Source: DAIDKA01 sp035503515 (GTDB lineage: Bacteria > Pseudomonadota > Gammaproteobacteria > Steroidobacterales > Steroidobacteraceae). From it: a stretch of 64,000 bases of DNA. The notes beneath the pieces were generated by a model, which was given only the letters and a program-made list of their open reading frames with translations, was not told the origin of the DNA and made no database searches. The position numbers and the translations under genes are program-made. Below, piece after piece: positions 46,450 through 53,774 of this stretch. How positions within the stretch are numbered: position 1 is the first letter of the stretch; every line of letters begins with the position of its first letter. The stretch spans positions 1 to 64,000 of the forward strand of contig DATJTJ010000176.1 of the NCBI GenBank assembly GCA_035503515.1. Reading direction: 5' to 3'.

Positions 46450-46785
46450 ATGCATCCGCGCCTCATTCCCTGGTGCCTTGCCGTGACGGGATTCTTCGTC
46501 GCGCTCGTCCTCTTCACCTGGCAGGCCCGTCCGGACGGGACGGACCTGCCGTTACCACCTCGGCCACAGACCGCGCATGTGCCCCTGCCGCGCATCGCCG
46601 ATGCCGTGGCTCAGGCACCATCACCCGATGCGTCCGCGGAGCCGGTCGCGACGCAGAGCACACAGGTGCTGCCGCTGCCCCCCGCCACCCGGCCTGACCC
46701 GAATCCGGCCGTGCAGCCGGTTCCCGACAATGAACCGGTGGTGGACGATCTGCCGGTCCGGCCGAACCCACCGCCGCAGGAGTGA
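46450..46785 (+). CDS. Small proline-rich membrane-anchored protein
   Basis: This 111-residue protein has one N-terminal hydrophobic helix (about residues 6-24) and a proline-rich tail with several PLPP and PxPxP stretches. It could be a periplasmic spacer protein; no domain is recognised. Codon bias is consistent with a real gene but the lack of family makes it uncertain. It sits between the phosphoesterase hairpin and the convergent flavin monooxygenase gene. Confidence 0.45.
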   Translation: MHPRLIPWCLAVTGFFVALVLFTWQARPDGTDLPLPPRPQTAHVPLPRIADAVAQAPSPDASAEPVATQSTQVLPLPPATRPDPNPAVQPVPDNEPVVDDLPVRPNPPPQE

Positions 46786-46801
46786 TCCAGCCGCCGTCCG
46801 G

Positions 46802-48052
46802 TCAGGGCCGCACCGCTTCAGGTCGCATCGGCGGCGGAAGCTCCATCCCCAGGTGAGCCTGGGCCCGCAGCATCGGTGCCATGGCCTGGGACTGGATGTG
46901 GATCCGGTACATCTGCACGTCCCGGAAATAGCGTTGCAGCCGGTCGCCGCGCTTCGCGGTGGCCGCGCCGGCAGTCCGGAACAGCATCTCGACGCATTCG
47001 CAGGCGTTGCGGCAGCCCTCGCGGGCGATGCCCCACACGCGCAGAGTATCCGATTCGGTGATCGGTACGCCCTTGCGCATCCATTGATCGCACTGCTCCA
47101 GGTGCAGCCGCGTGGCGCTGAGCGTGAGTGCCTCGGCCGCATCGGCCCGGCACATCGCCTCGCCGAAGACCCGCTGCAGTTCCGGATCGTGCATCCGGGT
47201 GCGGCCGGGATCGAACAGCAGTGTCTTGTGTTTGAGGAGTTGCTCGTATTCCTCGAGCGCGGCACGGGCCGCGCCGGTCAGGATTGCCCCGAACTCGCAG
47301 CTGAACCAGCCGAACAGGATCCCGAGAAAGACACCGCTGCCGTGCAGCCGGGTCCCCGGCGTGCCCTCGGGCAGGGTTTCGGTGCTCATCCGCATGACCG
47401 GAGAAGTGACGATGTGCGCGTCCGGAACGAAGACGTCCCTGATGCGCACGCTGTTGGAACCACTCGCCTGCATGCCCATCGCGGCATCACCGCCCCAGTC
47501 CGCCAAGATTTCGATGTCCGCGCGCGGCACGGCGATCATCACCGATTTGACGCCTTTGGGACCTGGTATCAGCGCGCCGCCGAAGAAATGATTGCAGACG
47601 GGAACGCCGGAGGCGAAGGTCCAGAAGCCGGTCACGAGGTAACCGCCCTCGCGCCGCTCCATCTTCGGCATGCCGGTCGCGGCCGCGACATAGGGTGCGC
47701 GGAAATCCCCCTCCGGCCCGAAAAGCTCCCGCTGCACGGCTTCCTCGAAATGGGATCCGAGAACCAGCGCGTGCGAGGAGGCCAATGTGTAGCACCAGGC
47801 ACCACCCGGATGGCCCTTCGACAGCTCCATGATGACGCGGATATAGGTTTCGCAGTCGGTGCCGCCGCCGCCGAACAGGCGCGGCTGCAGGATCCTGTAG
47901 AAGCCGCCCTGCAGCAATCGCTGATGAACCGCTTCCGAATACCGCCCGCGCGCATCGCTTTCGTCCTGTTCGGCACGCATCTGCGCGGCAATGTCCCGCG
48001 CCGTCGCGATCAGTTCGGCTGCCTTGGGATGAGGGGCACTGTCGTATGTCAT
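46802..48052 (-). CDS. Flavin-dependent monooxygenase of the acyl-CoA dehydrogenase fold (class D)
   Basis: This 416-residue protein resembles the oxygenase parts of two-component flavin monooxygenases (HpaB/HsaA/DszC-like): an N-terminal helical domain, the mid beta domain with FWTFASGVPVCNHF, and a C-terminal four-helix domain with RRNACE-like contacts. It lacks the clear catalytic Glu of true acyl-CoA dehydrogenases. It would need a reduced flavin supplier, which is not next to it. The ATG at 48052 follows GGAAG and is preferred to an upstream GTG. It diverges from an MFS gene. Confidence 0.78.
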   Translation of the reverse strand: MTYDSAPHPKAAELIATARDIAAQMRAEQDESDARGRYSEAVHQRLLQGGFYRILQPRLFGGGGTDCETYIRVIMELSKGHPGGAWCYTLASSHALVLGSHFEEAVQRELFGPEGDFRAPYVAAATGMPKMERREGGYLVTGFWTFASGVPVCNHFFGGALIPGPKGVKSVMIAVPRADIEILADWGGDAAMGMQASGSNSVRIRDVFVPDAHIVTSPVMRMSTETLPEGTPGTRLHGSGVFLGILFGWFSCEFGAILTGAARAALEEYEQLLKHKTLLFDPGRTRMHDPELQRVFGEAMCRADAAEALTLSATRLHLEQCDQWMRKGVPITESDTLRVWGIAREGCRNACECVEMLFRTAGAATAKRGDRLQRYFRDVQMYRIHIQSQAMAPMLRAQAHLGMELPPPMRPEAVRP

Positions 48053-48175
48053 CGTGGCTTCCACTTCAACGTCGATGTCATCTTGAGCGCAGACGCGACG
48101 CGCGGCAACCGTAGGAGGAATCCGTGACCGCGCGGTTGCGCCGCCCGGATGGTCGTGCCCGGCAGCGAGTCGAGA

Positions 48176-49390
48176 ATGGCCGGCATGAAACTCGGTACCG
48201 CAGGTGCGGCCCCCTGGATCGTAGCGCTGGAACTGTCGGTGATGTTCCTCGCAGCGACCCTGCCGACGCCGCTGTATCCCCTCTATCGGCAGACCTTCGG
48301 GTTCGGCGGAATCACGCTGACCCTGATCTATGCGGTTTACGTGCTTGGGAATCTCACGGCGCTCCTGTTCTTCGGTCGCCTGTCCGACCAGGCCGGGAGA
48401 TTGCGCGCAACACGGCCGGCGATCATCGTTGCCATCATCAGCACGCTGACATTCCTGTTCGCACAGGCAACCGGTTGGCTCTTCGTCGCGCGCGGCCTGA
48501 GCGGCTTTGCGACGGGTCTGGCTTCGGGAGCGGCGACGGCGTGGATCATGGAGCTGTTGCCGGAGGACCGGAAGCGCCAGGCCTCGGCCATGGCGTCGAG
48601 CGCGAATTTTGCGGGGCTCGCCCTCGCGCCGCTGCTATCCGGAGCGCTGGCGCAGCTCGCGCCTGCTCCCCTGCGGCTGGCCTACCTCCTCTTGCTGGTT
48701 CTCCTGGTGGGAATTGCGGTCGGCATCGGCTGGGCGCCGGAAACGGTCAAGGATCCCAGGCATCATCTTTCGGAACTCTCGTTCCAACCGCGGCTCGGTC
48801 TGCCGCAGGAGATCCGCACGGAGTTCGTCGCGCCCGCGATCACGGGATTCGTGACTTTCGCACTGCTCGGCTTCTATGCGGCGCTGATCCCCAACCTCCT
48901 GGCCCGGAGCATGGGCGAGACGTCGCCGCTGCTCGCCGGGGCCGTGGTCTGCGAATTGTTCGCCATCGGCACGCTCGCGGCGATCCTCGCCGGCAGGCTG
49001 CGGCCGCGTCCGACCATGCTGTCCGGATTGGCGCTACTGGTCCCGGGGCTGGGGCTGCTGGTGCTCGCACAGGTCTTGAGTGCTCTGTGGCTGCTGTTCG
49101 TGGCGACGGCGATTGGCGGTATCGCGGCAGGCTTCGGCTACAGCGGCAGTCTTGAAGTGATCAATACGATTGCTCCCGAAGAGAAGCGCGGGGAAGTCGT
49201 TTCCAGCTACCTGGTCACGCTGTATCTGGGCAACAGCCTGCCGGTCATCGGGGTGGGCCTGCTCACGGCGGCCGCCGGATCGCTGGTGGCACACGCGGTC
49301 TTCGCCATCATCATTGCCCTCATGGCTTGCGCCGCCCTGATTTTCGGCGCCCGCCATGCGCCGCAGCATTCCTCCCGAGGGATTTGCTGA
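48176..49390 (+). CDS. MFS transporter
   Basis: This 404-residue protein has about twelve hydrophobic helices; FFGRLSDQAGRLR between helices 2 and 3 is the MFS signature loop and GFATGLASGAATAW lies in helix 5. It looks like a drug/metabolite exporter or small-molecule carrier. The start at 48176 or 48185 is not certain. It is divergent from the flavin monooxygenase, so the two may handle the same aromatic compound. Confidence 0.87.
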   Translation: MAGMKLGTAGAAPWIVALELSVMFLAATLPTPLYPLYRQTFGFGGITLTLIYAVYVLGNLTALLFFGRLSDQAGRLRATRPAIIVAIISTLTFLFAQATGWLFVARGLSGFATGLASGAATAWIMELLPEDRKRQASAMASSANFAGLALAPLLSGALAQLAPAPLRLAYLLLLVLLVGIAVGIGWAPETVKDPRHHLSELSFQPRLGLPQEIRTEFVAPAITGFVTFALLGFYAALIPNLLARSMGETSPLLAGAVVCELFAIGTLAAILAGRLRPRPTMLSGLALLVPGLGLLVLAQVLSALWLLFVATAIGGIAAGFGYSGSLEVINTIAPEEKRGEVVSSYLVTLYLGNSLPVIGVGLLTAAAGSLVAHAVFAIIIALMACAALIFGARHAPQHSSRGIC

Positions 49391-49447
49391 TACCCTGCAT
49401 GCACTCGGCCGCCTGTACGGGCCACATCAACAATGAAGGGGACGGGT

Positions 49448-51058
49448 ATGTCGCGACACCAGGGGTTCGTTGCAGTGGTGGCGCTCATTCTGTGTGTCCC
49501 GGCCATTGCCGCTGCGCCTCCAGCCGACACCAGGGCGGACTGGCCGGCATACAACCGGACGCTCGGGGGCGATCGCTATTCACCGCTCGACGAGATCACG
49601 ACCGCCAATGTGGGGCACCTGGCGCTGCATTGCGTGTACACGCTGCCCGAAGTGGTGGCGTTCCAGACCGGGCCGCTGGTCATCGCTGGCACGATGTACT
49701 TCACGAGCTACGAGGGCTCGTACGCCATCGATGCGGCCACCTGCAGGGTGAAGTGGAGCCGTCACGACAAGAGCCGCGCGCCACCGGGGCTTGCGGTCAA
49801 CCGCGGCTTCGCGTATCTGGATGGCCGGCTTTATCGCGGGACTGCCGATGCCCACATCGTGGCGCTCGATGCTACGGACGGTCATATCGTGTGGGACCAC
49901 CCGCTCGACATCGCGGGGCCGGGCATTTCCGTGCCGATGGCGCCGATCGCGGCCAATGGGCGGGTGTACGTGGGGAATGCCGGCGGTGATGCCGCCGGTG
50001 TCACCGGGCATGTCTATGCCCTGGATGCGCGCGACGGGCACGTCATCTGGCGCTTCGATGTGGTACCCGAGCAGGGCTATCCGCGCAGCACCTGGACCAA
50101 CAAGAAGCTGCCGGTCTCCGGCGGCGCCTTCTGGACTTCCTTCACGCTTGATCCGGCCAAGGGCATTCTGTATGTGCCGGCCGGCAATCCTGCGCCGGAC
50201 TTCGACTCGCTCGATCGAACCGGGGACGATCTGTTCGCGGATTCGGTGATCGCCATCGATGCGGCGAGCGGCAAGCTCATTGCCTACAACCAGCTCGTCA
50301 AGCACGACAGCCACGACTGGGACGTCGACAGCGCCCCGACGCTGGTCCGGACGCGAAGCGGCCATCTGATCATTGCCTCGGCGAACAAGGACGGGCAGCT
50401 GTCGATACTCGATCGCGCGGGCCTCGGCCATCCCGCCGCATCGCTCGAGTACGCACCGGTCATACCGCTGCTGACCCAGTCGCCGACGACGACGCGCGAA
50501 AACGTCGATGAACCCCTGTCCCGGGACAAGCAGGTTCACTTCTGTCCGGGCATGGGCGGGGGGACGGAGTGGAACAGCGCCGCCTACAGTCCTGCGACCG
50601 ACCAGCTGTTCGTGGGCGCGGTCGACCTGTGCGCCCACGTGCAGCTGGTGCGCGACCTGAAGATCCCGGCCATGGGTGAGGTCTGGTTCGGCAGCACCGG
50701 CGGCATGGGCGACATGACCGACCCTGCGAACTCGGCCCGGGGCTGGCTCACGGCGTTCGATGCCGAGAACGCCCGCGTGCGCTGGAAGTTCAAGGCGCCA
50801 CATCCCATCGTCGCGGGCGTCACACCCACGGGCGGCAATCTGGTGTTCAGCGCCGATCTCGGTGGCGATATCTTTGCGCTTGATCAGAAGACGGGCCTGG
50901 TGCTGTGGCAGACGAGCACCGGTCAATCGATAGGCGGCGGACTGGTCGTGTACGGCGCCGCTGGACATGAACTGCTGGGAGTGGCGGCCGGCATGAAGTC
51001 GTTCGCCTGGCCGGGATCGGCGGACAAGAGCCGCATCCTCGTATATGGCGTGCCTTGA
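49448..51058 (+). CDS. PQQ-type beta-propeller dehydrogenase-like protein
   Basis: This 536-residue exported protein begins with a signal peptide (about residues 1-22) and the quinoprotein opening WPAYNRTLGGDRYSPLDEITTANVGHL. Repeated W-motif blades (ALDATDGHIVWDH, ALDARDGHVIWRFD, AFDAENARVRWKF, ALDQKTGLVLWQT) show an eight-bladed propeller, and HDWDVDSAPTL resembles the catalytic Asp region. It may oxidise an alcohol or sugar with PQQ. The disulphide of adjacent Cys seen in many alcohol dehydrogenases is not evident. AAGGGG precedes the ATG at 49448. Confidence 0.85.
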   Translation: MSRHQGFVAVVALILCVPAIAAAPPADTRADWPAYNRTLGGDRYSPLDEITTANVGHLALHCVYTLPEVVAFQTGPLVIAGTMYFTSYEGSYAIDAATCRVKWSRHDKSRAPPGLAVNRGFAYLDGRLYRGTADAHIVALDATDGHIVWDHPLDIAGPGISVPMAPIAANGRVYVGNAGGDAAGVTGHVYALDARDGHVIWRFDVVPEQGYPRSTWTNKKLPVSGGAFWTSFTLDPAKGILYVPAGNPAPDFDSLDRTGDDLFADSVIAIDAASGKLIAYNQLVKHDSHDWDVDSAPTLVRTRSGHLIIASANKDGQLSILDRAGLGHPAASLEYAPVIPLLTQSPTTTRENVDEPLSRDKQVHFCPGMGGGTEWNSAAYSPATDQLFVGAVDLCAHVQLVRDLKIPAMGEVWFGSTGGMGDMTDPANSARGWLTAFDAENARVRWKFKAPHPIVAGVTPTGGNLVFSADLGGDIFALDQKTGLVLWQTSTGQSIGGGLVVYGAAGHELLGVAAGMKSFAWPGSADKSRILVYGVP

Positions 51059-51078
51059 ACAACCAAGGGAGGACTGTC

Positions 51079-51657
51079 ATGAAACTCAGGATTGGTCTGA
51101 TGCTGTTGGCAATGACGCTCGGTGGCGGGGCCAGTGCCGCGAAACTGCTGGAAAACGTTTCGCTGCAGTGGCGACCGACTTCGGACCTGGAACTGGGGAC
51201 CGTGCAGATGTCACAGGCGACCATCCAGTTCGATAACTTCACGGATGCCCGGGAGAACAAGACGGCGGTAGGCGAGAACATCGAGGACAAGCAGCCCAAG
51301 CCCGTGACCACCCAGGACGACATCGGCGCCTTCGTCGGCAAGCACATGCGGGACCTGTTCCAGCATGCCGGTTTCAAGGTCGTGGACAGCGACGGCGCGG
51401 TGATCATCAAGGGCGAAGTGGTGCAGTTCTTCGTTCGCGAAGAAAGCACCTATAAGTCCGAGGTGCGGGTGCGGCTGACGGTCGTCAATCGCGACGGCAA
51501 GACGCTCTGGAACGGCCTTGCTTCCGGTGAGGCCACCCGGTTCGGCCGCTCCTACAAGCTCGAAAACTACGACGAGGCGCTCTCGGATGGCGTGGTCAAT
51601 ACGGTGAGCTCGATGCTGCAGGATTCGAACTTCGAGGCGGCGCTCTCAGGGCATTAG
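51079..51657 (+). CDS. Small exported YajG-like protein
   Basis: This 192-residue protein has a signal peptide (about residues 1-20, no clear lipobox) and a domain with ATIQFDNFTDARENKTAVG, FVGKHMRDLFQHAGFKV and VRLTVVNRDGKTLWNG that resembles YajG-type periplasmic proteins. GGGAGGA precedes the ATG at 51079. It starts 20 bases after the propeller dehydrogenase gene and is likely co-transcribed. Its 3' end overlaps the convergent MFS gene by 62 bases. Confidence 0.72.
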   Translation: MKLRIGLMLLAMTLGGGASAAKLLENVSLQWRPTSDLELGTVQMSQATIQFDNFTDARENKTAVGENIEDKQPKPVTTQDDIGAFVGKHMRDLFQHAGFKVVDSDGAVIIKGEVVQFFVREESTYKSEVRVRLTVVNRDGKTLWNGLASGEATRFGRSYKLENYDEALSDGVVNTVSSMLQDSNFEAALSGH

Positions 51658-52834
51658 CGCCCAGCACCCAGATGGTCAGGGATGCGAGGGCGAGGCCGCC
51701 CAGGGCGAGAAAGGCCGCACCATAGCCGTACCATTGCGCAAGCCATCCTCCGATGGCCGGACTCAAGGCAGCGCCAATGCCCTGCACCGTCATGACCGCA
51801 CCCTGCCCCACGTTGATGCGGCCTGTACCGTCCAGTATCCGGGCGACCAGTGCCGGCACGGCGACGCTTTGCAGTCCGGCACCGACGCCATCGAGGATCT
51901 GGACCGGAAGGACACCCCAGCTGCTGATGGTGTTCGCCGCGACCAGGCCGCGAAGCGGCAGCGCCGCGAAGGAGACCAGCATTACGACCCACAATCCGCG
52001 GCTGCGGGCCATGCGCATCGCCACGAGCGCGGTGACCACCATCGTGCCCTGCGCGATCACGATCGTGGCCGCCACGAATCCCGCGGGATTGACCTTCCCG
52101 GCGACAACCCCTGCGAGGCCATACAAGGGCAGCATCGCCGCATTACCGAGGTGAAAGAAGGCCAGTGCCGCGGCCAGTACCAGCAACGGCTTGCATTGCA
52201 AAAGCACCGCGAGCGCGCGCGGTGCCTGCCTGGTCTGGATTTGCGGGTCCAAGCCGCGCGCCACCTGGTCGTCGATGCTATTTCGCGGAATGAGGAACAC
52301 AGAGAGGATTGCACAAAGGGCGAATCCTGCCGCAAGCGCAAAGACTGACGTGAGGCCGAACTTCCAGCCGAGCAGACCGGAGAGACCGGCGCCTACCGCA
52401 TTTCCGGCGTGGTTGTAGGCCTGGTTCACGCCCGTCTGGCGCGTGAAGCCCGCCTGCGTGAACATCCCGAGGGTGATGCCTGCCACGGCGGGACCGATCG
52501 CGGCGCCCGCGATCGCGGCAGCCACCTGGGAGAGCGCTATCGGCCAAAACTTCTGGGAGAGCAGCATTGTCGCCGACGCCAGCAGTGTGCAGATCCCCGG
52601 GATTGCCACCAGCCATCGCTTGCGGGAACTCCTGTCGACCCATGAGCCTGCCGGGGCGGTCATCAGGACGCCGGCCGCGCCGCCGAGGGTCATGATCGAA
52701 CCGATGGCACCGCTTTGCCAGCCATGGGACATGAGGAATACGCCAAGAAACGGCCCCACGCCCGCCTGCATGTCGGCCATGAAGAAGTTCAGCGACTGGA
52801 GAGCGCCCCTGCCTCTAATCGTTGACGCTACCAT
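51596..52834 (-). CDS. MFS transporter
   Basis: This 412-residue protein has about twelve membrane helices. The loop PAGSWVDRSSRKR between helices 2 and 3 and the QAYNHAGNAVGAGLSGLLG helix fit the major facilitator family, close to metabolite or drug efflux members. The ATG at 52834 is chosen. It converges on the YajG-like gene with an unusually long 62-base overlap. The substrate is unknown. Confidence 0.85.
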   Translation of the reverse strand: MVASTIRGRGALQSLNFFMADMQAGVGPFLGVFLMSHGWQSGAIGSIMTLGGAAGVLMTAPAGSWVDRSSRKRWLVAIPGICTLLASATMLLSQKFWPIALSQVAAAIAGAAIGPAVAGITLGMFTQAGFTRQTGVNQAYNHAGNAVGAGLSGLLGWKFGLTSVFALAAGFALCAILSVFLIPRNSIDDQVARGLDPQIQTRQAPRALAVLLQCKPLLVLAAALAFFHLGNAAMLPLYGLAGVVAGKVNPAGFVAATIVIAQGTMVVTALVAMRMARSRGLWVVMLVSFAALPLRGLVAANTISSWGVLPVQILDGVGAGLQSVAVPALVARILDGTGRINVGQGAVMTVQGIGAALSPAIGGWLAQWYGYGAAFLALGGLALASLTIWVLGANALRAPPRSSNPAASSSPY

Positions 52835-53194
52835 CATCCGATTAACGCATGTGGGCACCCGGCACCGTCTGTCGGAAGACGTGCCCTGGCGAGGTGGGAG
52901 ACTCTCGGGCCAGAACCGGATTCAGGATCCACCCGCCGGTGATCGCAACCTGCAAGCAAGGCCGGCCGCGAGCGTGGCGAGCAGTCGCAGAACAGCAAAG
53001 CAGGATCGTTACAGTGAGCCCCGCCGGGCCTTCGGCGCAATGAGGAGGGCCGTGGGGGCGGCGAGCCCCGGCACGGCGGCCGATAAGCCTACGACCGAGC
53101 GAAGTCAGCGACCTGACTCCAGCCGCGCTTAATCCAGGTTAAGGCGGTTCGAGCGGCTTTTTCGATAGCGTGTGGGCCTGCACGGAGAATCGTC
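52835..53194. other. Intergenic stretch without a recognisable gene
   Basis: Weak frames cross this block but none has supporting features. A short T run (53158-53162) lies about 35 bases before the next start codon. This divergent gap should hold promoters for the MFS gene leftwards and the ribbon-helix-helix gene rightwards. No RNA gene or repeat was recognised. Confidence 0.35.
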
Positions 53195-53437
53195 ATGCGC
53201 CGCTTCACTATCCTGATTGCCGATGACCTTGCGGATGCGTTCGATCTGTACGCCAGCGAGCATGGTTACAACAGCCGCTACGAAGCCTTTCGGGACCTGA
53301 TTCGCGGGGCCCTGTACCAGCAACGCATCCAGAAGGCCGCATGGTTCGCCGCCTCCGGACATACCGACTCCGCGGACCCGCAAAGCAGTCCGGTGCAGGT
53401 GCTGGCAACGGAAAACACGGGAGTAGGACGACTCTGA
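53195..53437 (+). CDS. NikR-like ribbon-helix-helix protein without a metal domain
   Basis: This 80-residue protein starts with RRFTILIADDLADAFDLYASEHGYNSRYEAFRDLIRGAL, which follows the N-terminal DNA-binding part of the nickel regulator NikR closely (beta strand, then two helices with the EAxRDLIR pattern). The C-terminal ACT-like nickel-binding domain (His-rich, about 80 residues) is absent, and no other frame downstream supplies it. It is probably a stand-alone dimeric repressor or a decayed nikR. No nickel transport genes are nearby. Confidence 0.75.
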   Translation: MRRFTILIADDLADAFDLYASEHGYNSRYEAFRDLIRGALYQQRIQKAAWFAASGHTDSADPQSSPVQVLATENTGVGRL

Positions 53438-53774
53438 TGTGATCTACGGCAATTGCGCGTTGTCTATCCTCTGTCGAATGCGCACATTGGGCACTCAGCC
53501 CGCCGAATGGGGGATCGATGGTGATAATGCCGATGCCGAAGGGTCCGTCGCGAACCCGTCAAATGCCCCCGCCGCCGATGGGCGATCCGCCGGATTCCTA
53601 TCTGCCCCGTCAGCCGACTCAGAGCCCGCCCAAGAAACCGCATTGACCGGCGGCGATGGCCGCCAATCCGGCCTCGAGGGCGATCCCGACGGGGTTGCCC
53701 CCGGGACGTCCCGCCGACACCGGTAAGCAGGAATCGCGTAGAGTCTGGCTCAAGCTTCGCCAGACGACGCACCC
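53438..53774. other. Intergenic region with one very short possible gene
   Basis: Apart from the 42-codon proline-rich frame listed separately, I see no supported gene here. The last part should hold the promoter and the TTG start region of the hybrid kinase gene. Confidence 0.35.
53518..53646 (+). CDS. Possible 42-residue proline-rich peptide
   Basis: An ATG at 53518 opens a 42-codon frame rich in Pro and Met (MVIMPMPKGPSRTRQ..., PPKKPH at the end) with a GGGGGA close in front, although the spacing is short. No family is known to me. It could be a real small protein or chance in a GC-rich gap, and is listed with low weight. Confidence 0.3.
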   Translation: MVIMPMPKGPSRTRQMPPPPMGDPPDSYLPRQPTQSPPKKPH

